A DNA stretch of 27,303 bases from Dysgonamonadaceae bacterium (GTDB taxonomy: Bacteria > Bacteroidota > Bacteroidia > Bacteroidales > Azobacteroidaceae). Below the pieces are notes generated by a model. That model was given only the letters and a program-made list of their open reading frames with translations, was not told where the DNA came from and searched no databases. The first letter of the stretch is position 1, and the number at the start of each line of letters is the position of its first letter. The DNA lies in NCBI GenBank assembly GCA_031287395.1, contig JAITTA010000066.1:1-27303 (forward strand). Direction: 5' to 3'. This document shows positions 1-7,121 of this stretch, one piece after another. The position numbers were made by a program, and so were the translations under genes.

Positions 1-1449
1 GAGCGTAAAAGTCAAGTCGAAATCGGCAGTAATCAGCTGATTTTCATTGAGCGAATTGTTGCGTACTGCCAGCGAAGCCAGCGGATTCACAATCTCGCGC
101 ATGTTAATGACATTGTAAACTCTGCCGTCTTTGGCCGTAACATATTTCGGATACACCGTTTTATAATGTTCAATTTCCGCCGGATCGGTTTGATATACCT
201 GTTCGGTAGGTGGCAACATATTCATAGAGGCTATCATACCGCCCGCTTCGCTGTTACCGAAACCGCTGCCCGATTTCGATGCGGTGTAGCTTATTTTTGC
301 GCCGAATTCAATTTTGTTCAGCCATGTACGCGATTTTGTATCCAACAGAATATTGGTCGTGTTGATACGCGCATTGTAGCGGTTGAAATTGGAATAGCCT
401 TTGGCAAGCAAACCGTCATGGTCCAAAGCCGAGAACGATGCGAACAGCGTATTCTTTTCGCCGCCGCCGCTCAAAGACAATTTGTGATTAACAACCGGTG
501 CATTGTAATAGGTCAACACATCCGTCCAGTCGGTACTTACCGGCGAGGGCGCCGGGAAATAATAATGATCGCCTCTACCCGAATTTTTGCCCATTTCATT
601 CATGATCATCTGGTATTCTTGCGAATTCATCAAATAGGCTTTCTTTTCGGGGTTCTGCAACCCGTAAGAAAAATCATAATTGAACTGCATCTTTGAATTC
701 GTTTTTCCGTTTTTGGTAGTTACCAGCACAACGCCGTTTGCGCCACGTGCTCCGTAAATGGCTGCCGATGCCGCATCTTTTAGAATTTCGATGGATGCAA
801 TATCGGAAGGATTCAGGTAGTTGATGCCGTTCGACGATGGCATTCCGTCAATTACATACAACGGACCGGAATCGTTTACGGTACCGATACCGCGAATGTA
901 AATTTTTGAATCCGCACCCGGCGCTCCCGAATTAGACGTAATTTGAACGCCGGAAATTTTGCCTTTCAACGCATTCTGTACGTTGGTAGGTTTTTCCAGA
1001 TCCAATTCTTCGGTAGTAACCCTGCTGATAGCCGCCGTTACCACACTCTTTTTCTGAATGCCGTAACCGATTACTATCACTTCGTCCAAGGCGCGGGTAT
1101 CTTCCTCCAACACGACATCGTAAACCGTTTTTCCGGCTGTTACGACCATTTGCTTGGAAGCATAGCCCAAATAAGAAAATTGCAACTCGGATCCTACCGG
1201 AACCGTCAATTCGTAATTTCCATCCAAATCGGTAACCGTACCATTGGAAGTTCCCGTTTGTATGACACTTACTCCGATCAAGGGAGTATCGTCGACACTC
1301 GATTTGACAATGCCTCTTACTTTCACATTCGATTGAGCCATTGCCGGAAAAGCGCCTACTAACAGAAAAGAAGCAACCATGGCTACTTGTATTACAATCC
1401 TGCCTGATTGTAATTTCATCCAAGAGAATAATTTACATTTTTTGTTCAT
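1..1449 (-). CDS. SusC-like TonB-dependent outer-membrane receptor, N-terminal part (runs off left edge)
   Basis: The minus-strand frame from the ATG at 1447-1449 stays open for 483 codons to the left edge, so only the N-terminal half is present. Residues 1-39 form a long signal peptide ending in PAMAQ. A carboxypeptidase-D-like domain (about 43-120) follows. Next come a TonB-box-like segment DEVIVIGYG (122-130) and the plug domain with the SusC-typical segments YIRGIGTVND, LYVIDGMPS and LKDAASAAIYGARGANGV. The start of the beta-barrel follows. There is no STN domain, unlike the SusC at 16095, so signalling to an ECF sigma factor is not expected. SusC proteins import oligosaccharides with a SusD lid, which should lie beyond the left edge. 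The gene follows the ThuA-like gene by 77 nt and is probably the distal part of the same operon. The substrate is unknown, but the neighbours point to amino sugars. Confidence 0.93.
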   Translation of the reverse strand, partial: MNKKCKLFSWMKLQSGRIVIQVAMVASFLLVGAFPAMAQSNVKVRGIVKSSVDDTPLIGVSVIQTGTSNGTVTDLDGNYELTVPVGSELQFSYLGYASKQMVVTAGKTVYDVVLEEDTRALDEVIVIGYGIQKKSVVTAAISRVTTEELDLEKPTNVQNALKGKISGVQITSNSGAPGADSKIYIRGIGTVNDSGPLYVIDGMPSSNGINYLNPSDIASIEILKDAASAAIYGARGANGVVLVTTKNGKTNSKMQFNYDFSYGLQNPEKKAYLMNSQEYQMIMNEMGKNSGRGDHYYFPAPSPVSTDWTDVLTYYNAPVVNHKLSLSGGGEKNTLFASFSALDHDGLLAKGYSNFNRYNARINTTNILLDTKSRTWLNKIEFGAKISYTASKSGSGFGNSEAGGMIASMNMLPPTEQVYQTDPAEIEHYKTVYPKYVTAKDGRVYNVINMREIVNPLASLAVRNNSLNENQLITADFDLTFTL

Positions 1450-1526
1450 AAATAAGTAATTATGTTAAAGTAAAAACAAAGTATACATTATAATAAAGCA
1501 TAAAAAAAGCCCCTACAGAGGATGAT

Positions 1527-2432
1527 TCAGTGGGAAATAGCCTTCCATTCCTTACGGAAGGTAAATACTTCCTGCGAAGGGAAGTCTTCAGGGACCTCCT
1601 GCGTCACGGTTCCGGTAGCCGCCCATTCAGCTCCGCGCAGCAATGTTACTTGAAAACCGGTGCATTCCATAGAATAACGTAGTTCCGGATCGTTGCCCGC
1701 ATGTCCCAGTACGCTGACAAAGACTTTTCCTTTTCCGTAATTCACCGTCCAAAGTACCGGTTCGTCACGTCCTACGCCATCGCTTGCCGTTTCGTAAACC
1801 GTAGCAAGTATTTTCATGTTTTGAGCAGGTCCGCGTAAACGGGCGTACAATTCATCCTTGAAATGTTCCCATACCGGCGGCAAGCCTTTCAAAACAGGAT
1901 GAACCGTATCACGGTGGACGACGGTTGACGGGTGCTGCAAGCCGTGATATCCCGCCCAACCCGGCGAATAATCGTAAACCCAACGATCGTTTTTCCAGTA
2001 AACATACGGTCCGAACTTTTCATCCCGGCCGTTCCAGGCACCCAAACCAACCATTTTATTGTATTCCGGCCAATCATCCATCGGGATAATCGACGAATGG
2101 ATTACAACCACTCCACCGCCTTCCGAAACAAATTTCTCAAAATCATTCCGGGTGGATTCCACCCACGTAGCGCCGCCGTAATTAATAACTACCAAATCGT
2201 ATTTCCCGAAATCAGGACGGTAACTCTCCATACTTTCTCCCGTTGCCGGTGTTACAAGGATATCGACTGTAAACAAGCCGCTGTTTTCCAGAATCATTTT
2301 AACGGCTTCACTTCCGCCTTTCCACCAGTGGCTTCCATCCTGACCGGTAACAATCATGGCTTTTATTTTCTGCGCATTTGCGCCCCAAGAGAAAAGCAGC
2401 ATCACTATGATGATCAATAAAACTTTCTTCAT
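1527..2432 (-). CDS. Secreted ThuA-like (trehalose-utilisation / glutamine-amidotransferase-fold) protein
   Basis: The product has 301 aa with a signal peptide (MKKVLLIIIVMLLFSWGANA, cleavage before Q21). The mature part reads as a ThuA-domain protein: KAMIVTGQDGSHWWKGG at the start, DLVVINYGGATW, then EGGGVVVIHSS. Further on are HPVLKGLPPVWEHFKDELY and PVLWTVNYGKGKVFVSVLGH, which are typical of this class I glutamine-amidotransferase-like fold. The position that is a catalytic Cys in true amidotransferases falls in the VVVIHSS segment and is not Cys, as in other ThuA proteins. The biochemical role of ThuA proteins is poorly defined; they often sit in sugar-utilisation loci. It starts 4 nt after the upstream secreted protein gene, which supports co-transcription. 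A role on the periplasmic sugar or glycoside is inference. Confidence 0.85.
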   Translation of the reverse strand: MKKVLLIIIVMLLFSWGANAQKIKAMIVTGQDGSHWWKGGSEAVKMILENSGLFTVDILVTPATGESMESYRPDFGKYDLVVINYGGATWVESTRNDFEKFVSEGGGVVVIHSSIIPMDDWPEYNKMVGLGAWNGRDEKFGPYVYWKNDRWVYDYSPGWAGYHGLQHPSTVVHRDTVHPVLKGLPPVWEHFKDELYARLRGPAQNMKILATVYETASDGVGRDEPVLWTVNYGKGKVFVSVLGHAGNDPELRYSMECTGFQVTLLRGAEWAATGTVTQEVPEDFPSQEVFTFRKEWKAISH

Positions 2433-2436
2433 ACTT

Positions 2437-2880
2437 TTAAAATAAGATACAGTCGTAAACCCATTTCACGGAGAGGTTATTTCCATCTTTATCCACTGTA
2501 AATTTCCCATCTTTGAAATACCGACGGTAAAGTTCGAATTTCCCGTCGTTATTCCGGTCTTCCAATAACAGTATCCGTTCGGTAGAAATAACTGTATCCG
2601 ATTGGTATTTTACTTTTTTCGTGTAGTAATCCACAATAACGTAATAAATTTTAAATAAATCAAAATAGGGATAATGTCCATTATCGGCACTAAAAAGAAA
2701 CACTTCTTCCAATTGCGGGTCATCATCCATCTGTGCCAATTGGGATTTATTTACGCTAAACCCTCTCCATTGCGCTTCCGGCGGGTATTTATCGTACGAA
2801 CGGGCATCGCTCGTACGGTATTGCGCCCAAACTTCACCAAAGCAAAGGGTTAACAGGAACAGGAATCCAAGTTTTTTCAT
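2437..2880 (-). CDS. Small secreted protein of unknown function with an Asp-rich, calcium-loop-like motif
   Basis: The product has 147 aa with an N-terminal signal peptide (MKKLGFLFLLTLCFGEVWA, cleavage near Q20). I do not recognise a named family. The mature protein is rich in aromatic residues and contains two Asp-rich stretches: MDDDPQLEEVFLFS (51-64) and DRNNDGKFELY (108-118). The second fits the D-x-N-x-D-G pattern of calcium-binding loops in EF-hand-like and FG-GAP/VCBS-type repeats, so a small metal-stabilised beta fold is possible. It lies between the permease (9 nt upstream) and the ThuA-like gene (4 nt downstream), so it is clearly within the operon. It probably acts in the periplasm; function unknown. 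Confidence 0.8.
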   Translation of the reverse strand: MKKLGFLFLLTLCFGEVWAQYRTSDARSYDKYPPEAQWRGFSVNKSQLAQMDDDPQLEEVFLFSADNGHYPYFDLFKIYYVIVDYYTKKVKYQSDTVISTERILLLEDRNNDGKFELYRRYFKDGKFTVDKDGNNLSVKWVYDCILF

Positions 2881-2889
2881 CTGTTTTCG

Positions 2890-4149
2890 TTATTCTGCCG
2901 ATTGACGAACCTTCGAGCCTATCAATGCATAATACAACATAAATAATTCACCGGCAATCACCATCCACCACGACCAGCGCCAACCACCCGAAAAATCGGC
3001 AATGACGCCTTGCAATAAGGGAAGAATAGCTCCTCCCACGACTCCGATCATAAATACCCCGGAAGCTACGGACGTGTATTTTCCTAATTTAGCTACCGAT
3101 AATGTAAAGATGGCTCCCCACATGATAGAATGGAACAGTCCGACGGCCGTCAACAACCAGGGATTGTTCACTCCGATGGCCAACAAAGTCAGGGTGGTTG
3201 CGCAAACGGTAGTAATTATTAACTGCACCCTCGGAGGAACAGTGCTTAATGAACTGCCTACCAGTCGTCCGATCAACATTCCGCCCCAATACAGCGTCGC
3301 CATCAGCGCCGGATTCAGATACCCCAATTCGATAGCGTATAAATTGATATTCGCCCCGATACAAACTTCAACCCCGACGTAAAAGAAGATCGCAATGACG
3401 CCCAAAGTAAGATGCCGGAACGACCAAACACTTTTTTCCAGTTTTTCACCGGCAGCGGCCTTTGTTTCTGCAATATCGGGCATCGACAGCCGGGAGAGAA
3501 TTCCCACTACCAGAACCATGACCAGCGCCAGCGAAGCGAAAGGAATCATCAACTGGCTCACTTGTATTTCTTCCATGGCCAAGCCGCCAAAAACGATTCC
3601 GGTAACAAAATACGGAGCGATGGTTGTACCGATAGAATTAGCCGAACCGCCTATCGCCAAACGTTGGACAGGTTGCGTCCCTCTGACATAACAAGCTGTC
3701 AGGTAAGGATTGATCACTACCTGCATAATCGTCGCCGACGCACCGACTGTGAAAGACCCCAATAAGAAAATGAAAAAACCCCAAGGTACGACATTCGACC
3801 CCATTTGAAGATTAGTTCCCGGAAAGCGAACCGTGAACCACGACGACAGAAAGAATAATCCTAATCCTGCAATCATTACGAAAAGCGACCGGACTAACGT
3901 TCCTTTATATCCGTAGCGGTTGATCCATGAAGAACCGACCCCGCCGCAAAGCGGATAAGCCAAAAACCAGGAAAATGTAATCAGTGTGGCAAATGTATTT
4001 TTCAGATTCCCGACGCCTTCCAGAAAAGCGGCTTTCAAAGGTCCCTGAAACTGAGCATTGGCCGTTGTCAGGAAACCGACAATAAAGAACAGGAAAACCA
4101 ATGTAACGAATGGTCCTATCCGGCTTGTTTTTTCATCTGTTTGTTTCAT
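2890..4149 (-). CDS. MFS sugar permease of the FHS (FucP/NagP-like) type
   Basis: This is a 419-aa, strongly hydrophobic protein with about 12 predicted membrane segments and a cytoplasmic N-terminus (MKQTDEKTSR). Features of the fucose/hexose:H+ symporter group include GFLTTANAQFQGPLK in the first helix region and VVINPYLTACYVRG. The half-way segment RLAIGGSANSIGTTIAPYF corresponds to the RL(N)xAQxxNSLG(S/T)xIAP motif of FHS permeases. In Bacteroidota, FHS permeases import free fucose, glucose/galactose or GlcNAc (NagP) across the inner membrane. Here the gene lies 23 nt after an amino-sugar-6-phosphate deaminase gene and close to a ROK kinase gene, so a GlcNAc, GalNAc or glucosamine-type substrate is the best inference. 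The sequence alone does not fix the sugar. Confidence 0.85.
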   Translation of the reverse strand: MKQTDEKTSRIGPFVTLVFLFFIVGFLTTANAQFQGPLKAAFLEGVGNLKNTFATLITFSWFLAYPLCGGVGSSWINRYGYKGTLVRSLFVMIAGLGLFFLSSWFTVRFPGTNLQMGSNVVPWGFFIFLLGSFTVGASATIMQVVINPYLTACYVRGTQPVQRLAIGGSANSIGTTIAPYFVTGIVFGGLAMEEIQVSQLMIPFASLALVMVLVVGILSRLSMPDIAETKAAAGEKLEKSVWSFRHLTLGVIAIFFYVGVEVCIGANINLYAIELGYLNPALMATLYWGGMLIGRLVGSSLSTVPPRVQLIITTVCATTLTLLAIGVNNPWLLTAVGLFHSIMWGAIFTLSVAKLGKYTSVASGVFMIGVVGGAILPLLQGVIADFSGGWRWSWWMVIAGELFMLYYALIGSKVRQSAE

Positions 4150-4172
4150 AAGTAAAGAAGTTTAAGGGATTA

Positions 4173-4904
4173 TTAATTATCTATGTATTTCGCAGCATCG
4201 ACGTCCAGCAAAAACTCACAATCCGGATGGAGTTGCAGGATAGAGGCCGGAACAGCGGTCGTCACGGGACCGGACAACATTTTCCGAACGATTTCCGCCT
4301 TCTGAACTCCTTTGGCGGCTAAAATAATCTTCCGGGAATGCATGATGTTTTTGAGACCTAAAGTAAATCCTCCTAATTCCCGTTCGGGAGGCGTGTTGGT
4401 TTCTTTCCGGATACGGGCTTCCAATACTTCATCCATAGCGGAAATCCAGGTTGTACTTTCAAAAGGAGTACCGGGTTGATTGAATCCCAGATGCCCGTTC
4501 GTTCCCAAACCCAATACCTGCAAATCAACGCCTCCCCGGGTTTTTAGTTCTGCCTCGTACCGGCGACATTCTTTTTCAAAATCATTACTGACGGTCGGAG
4601 GCATCAGGAATTGAGCTTCCTTTATTCCCAGTGCATCTACTATTTGAGTTTTCAACATGGTATAACAAGCGCCGGAATATTCGCGCGGCACATTGGTGAC
4701 TTCGTCCACGCCGAACAAGGTAATTCCAGACAGATAGAAAGGATGTTGCCGGTAGATTTCACCCACTATCCGGTGCATATTGATCGTTGTCCGACCGGTC
4801 GACAGACCGATTACCGCCTGCGGGTGCGCCAGTATTTCCGCGATGATCCGCCAGGCTGCTATTGTATCGAACTCCAATTCATTCTTAGCAATCGTAATCT
4901 TCAT
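4173..4904 (-). CDS. NagB/AgaI-family amino-sugar-6-phosphate deaminase/isomerase homologue with Glu-to-Gln at an active-site position
   Basis: The product has 243 aa, the usual length of short NagB-type enzymes, which convert glucosamine- or galactosamine-6-phosphate to the ketose phosphate plus ammonia. Phosphate-loop residues GLSTGRTT (33-40), the enolisation Asp in FGVDE (D67) and the ring-opening segment LGLGTNGHLGFNQPG (N136, H138) are visible. The C-terminal half (GFTLGLKNIMHSRKIILAA and TTAVPASILQLH) resembles GalN6P isomerases (AgaI type) at least as much as E. coli NagB. The position that is Glu in most of the family (FNEPG) is Gln143 here, codon CAA, which could lower or change activity. 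It sits 12 nt after the ROK kinase gene and 23 nt before the permease gene. GlcN6P versus GalN6P preference cannot be decided; the symbol is left empty for that reason. Confidence 0.85.
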   Translation of the reverse strand: MKITIAKNELEFDTIAAWRIIAEILAHPQAVIGLSTGRTTINMHRIVGEIYRQHPFYLSGITLFGVDEVTNVPREYSGACYTMLKTQIVDALGIKEAQFLMPPTVSNDFEKECRRYEAELKTRGGVDLQVLGLGTNGHLGFNQPGTPFESTTWISAMDEVLEARIRKETNTPPERELGGFTLGLKNIMHSRKIILAAKGVQKAEIVRKMLSGPVTTAVPASILQLHPDCEFLLDVDAAKYIDN

Positions 4905-4916
4905 ATCATCGAAAAT

Positions 4917-5858
4917 TTATACGTTCATAGCCACGGCTCCCGCTCCCAGCAGGCCGATAAAATCGGGATTCAGTTTTGTGATCACGACACCGTTTTTCAC
5001 AAAGCGAATCGTGGTCGGATTCAGTTTTTCCAGTATTTTAGTATGGAAAAATCCGTCCGATACCAATCCGCCACCCAATACCACCGTATCCGGATCGCTC
5101 ACCCGTACCAGATTCATGATCAGATTAGCCAGTGCCTGCGACGCATTTTCCACCAGATATACGCACAACGGATCGCCTTTTTCGCTCAAGGCAAACACCT
5201 CTTTTACCGGTACACGTTCTTCCGGGTTATCTGAAATGTGGAGCTGCGTTTCAAACCGGTCTTTCAATAAGCGGGCGCAACCGTCAAAACCAATGCCGGA
5301 AGCGATTTTTTCCACACAATCCATCCGGCCGCAACCACATTGAATACCCACATTCACGCCAACCTGCGTATGTCCCACTTCGCCGGCGTTGAAATGGCTT
5401 CCCCGTATTTGCCGGCCATTGACGACAAAGCCGGCGGCGATTCCGGTTCCAACATTAATATAAATGAAGTTTTTGGATATTTGCCCGAAACCGAAATAAC
5501 GTTCGGCACGAGTGGCGCTTTTCACGTCGTTGTCGATACGGCAGGGAATCCCATAGAGATCGGATAATTCTTTAGCTAAAGAAATAGACTGCGTCCGAGT
5601 AGGATCTATCTGCAGCCAGATTCCTTTACCCGGATCCACGCGTCCAATGAGGCCGACACCCATCGATACGGGGACATTTTCCGTCCATCCCACCGTTTTT
5701 ATATAATCGTCCAGCGATTCTTTAATGATTTCCAAAGCCGATTGCTGATTGAAAAAACCCGACTCGTATTTTTTATACTTCAATATATTCCCATTACTGT
5801 CCAACTCGCCGATCAGTAATTTGGTTCCTCCCAAATCTACGCCTAGATATGTTTCCAT
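4917..5858 (-). CDS. ROK-family sugar kinase
   Basis: The product has 313 aa, a normal length for a ROK kinase. The ATP-binding phosphate-1 motif GVDLGGTK lies at residues 6-13. The catalytic Asp is D111 in RIDNDVKSA. The second phosphate motif is NVGTGIAAG. The zinc and sugar-binding signature is E160-V-G-H163, then C174-x-C176 and C181-x-E183 (QCGCGRMDCVE), so all zinc ligands are present. No DNA-binding N-terminal domain is present, so it is an enzyme and not a NagC-type repressor. ROK enzymes phosphorylate glucose, GlcNAc, ManNAc and related sugars in the cytoplasm. With a NagB/AgaI-type gene 12 nt downstream, GlcNAc or another amino sugar is the likely substrate, although no NagA deacetylase is visible in the window. 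It is 63 nt after the regulator gene. Confidence 0.9.
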   Translation of the reverse strand: METYLGVDLGGTKLLIGELDSNGNILKYKKYESGFFNQQSALEIIKESLDDYIKTVGWTENVPVSMGVGLIGRVDPGKGIWLQIDPTRTQSISLAKELSDLYGIPCRIDNDVKSATRAERYFGFGQISKNFIYINVGTGIAAGFVVNGRQIRGSHFNAGEVGHTQVGVNVGIQCGCGRMDCVEKIASGIGFDGCARLLKDRFETQLHISDNPEERVPVKEVFALSEKGDPLCVYLVENASQALANLIMNLVRVSDPDTVVLGGGLVSDGFFHTKILEKLNPTTIRFVKNGVVITKLNPDFIGLLGAGAVAMNV

Positions 5859-5921
5859 ATTTTGTTAACTTGTATTATTGTTTTACGTTGTAATATTACA
5901 CACTATTCTTCCTGCCGGAGT

Positions 5922-6953
5922 TCAACCTTTATCAAAAAAGGTTTGAAAGCTGCCATTTATCTTACTGGGACTGACACCGAATTGTTTTTTGAAACAGGTA
6001 CTGAAATACTTCGGATCAGTAAATCCCACTAAATAAGATACTTCGGAAATATTATACTTTCCCGAAGCCAGAAAATCTTTCGCCTTATTCAACCGGATAA
6101 TCCGGATAAAATCGTTAGGAGCCTGATCAGTCAATGTTTTCAATTTATTATAAACCGAAGTACGGCTCATTGCCAAAAGGCTGCAAAATTCGTTGATGGA
6201 AAATTCAGGGTTAGCGATTTCTTTTTCTACAATCCGTACCGCTTTGTCGAGAAATTTAATATCCAATTCGTTGGTATAATTTGTTTCTTCGATCCGGATA
6301 TCGGGTGAAAAAATGATTTTACGCAATTGTTCCCGGCTTTGGAGGATATTGCGTATTCGGGCTTTCAGTATATCGAAATCGAACGGTTTGACGATATAAT
6401 CGTTCGCTCCCGCTTCCAGACCGAAAATGATGTTTTCTTTTTCATTCAAGGCAGACAATAATATAATAGGAATATGGCTTGTTTCGACGGACAATTTCAA
6501 AATCCGGCACAACTCGTACCCGCTCAAACCCGGCATAAAAGCGTCTGCAATGATGATATCGGGGTTGGTATCTTTTGCTAATTCCAAGGTTTCGGCTCCA
6601 TTATCAACCACGGTTACAAGATAATCTTCCGACAGCTTTTCCCGGAGAGATTCCAGCATATCGTGGTTTTCTTCGGCCAATAACACCGTTTCTTTTACGC
6701 GAAGCTCACTCGTCGAAACAGCGCTTGCAGGTAAGTTTGAAGAACGGGTTCCGGTCTGTCTTGTGTTTTTTTTATGCGACAAAAGTCCATCCAGCCGGTC
6801 AATATTGGACAAGGCCATAGCAAGCTGTTTCCTCCCGTGTTCCGATAAGGCTCTTTCCTTTTCCAACTCACTTAATGATGCGGCAATCAAAGAAACCGGA
6901 GTTCGCAAATCGGACTTTGAAAACCAGTGGCGTAAGAATTCTACTATATTCAT
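5922..6953 (-). CDS. Receiver + AraC-type transcription regulator with a pseudo-HisKA N-terminus (HTCS-derived)
   Basis: The product has 343 aa. Residues 6-60 look like the dimerisation helices of a histidine kinase: FSKSDLRTPVSLI matches the H-box consensus SHELRTPLTLI, but Ser14 stands where the phospho-accepting His should be. No HATPase domain follows. A receiver domain (about 90-205) has an acidic pair in LLAEEN, the phospho-acceptor Asp in IIIADAFMPG, Ser in LLSAL and Lys in IVKPFDF, so it looks competent. A C-terminal AraC helix-turn-helix domain (about 240-338) ends in GFTDPKYFSTCFKKQFGVSP. The arrangement equals the end of a Bacteroides hybrid two-component system without sensor or catalytic domain. 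An in-frame TGA lies two codons before the start codon, so the short N-terminus is real. It precedes the ROK kinase gene and probably controls this operon. Confidence 0.88.
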   Translation of the reverse strand: MNIVEFLRHWFSKSDLRTPVSLIAASLSELEKERALSEHGRKQLAMALSNIDRLDGLLSHKKNTRQTGTRSSNLPASAVSTSELRVKETVLLAEENHDMLESLREKLSEDYLVTVVDNGAETLELAKDTNPDIIIADAFMPGLSGYELCRILKLSVETSHIPIILLSALNEKENIIFGLEAGANDYIVKPFDFDILKARIRNILQSREQLRKIIFSPDIRIEETNYTNELDIKFLDKAVRIVEKEIANPEFSINEFCSLLAMSRTSVYNKLKTLTDQAPNDFIRIIRLNKAKDFLASGKYNISEVSYLVGFTDPKYFSTCFKKQFGVSPSKINGSFQTFFDKG

Positions 6954-6994
6954 CTTTCATAACCTTTTCAGGCTACAATATTATATATAAAACT

Positions 6995-7002
6995 CAAATC
7001 TA
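6995..7002 (-). promoter_or_regulatory. Candidate -7 promoter box for the regulator gene / amino-sugar operon
   Basis: The minus strand reads TAGATTTG, a full match to the Bacteroidota -7 consensus TAnnTTTG, about 40 nt before the regulator start codon. I see no convincing TTTG -33 box at the usual 19-21 nt spacing, so activator help or a false match is possible. Confidence 0.4.
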
Positions 7003-7121
7003 CTCCGGCTCTTTTTCAAATATGTTAAAAAACAAACCCTTTTTGACGGCTTTTCATCCTTACATCCTCGGGATTTAAGCATAACCCCAATCGGATTATT
7101 TTCGGAACCCGGGACAAAACA

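Noticed and set aside
932..1423. Open reading frame on the minus strand with a Cys/Arg-rich product
   Set aside because: It lies inside the N-terminal SusC coding region in another frame. The SusC frame (1-1449) has a signal peptide, TonB box and plug motifs, while this one has no family features.
1499..1521. Possible terminator after the ThuA-like gene (CCTC/GGGG stem followed by seven T on the minus strand)
   Set aside because: The stem is only 4 bp with a wobble, too weak for a reliable intrinsic terminator; the next gene in the same direction starts 50-80 nt later.
1450..1526. TATACTTTG on the minus strand before the left SusC gene as a -7 box
   Set aside because: The spacing inside the box is off by one against TAnnTTTG and no -33 box is seen, so I do not list it as a promoter.
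4917..5858. ROK protein as a NagC/XylR-type transcription repressor
   Set aside because: There is no N-terminal helix-turn-helix; the ATP-binding motif starts at residue 6.
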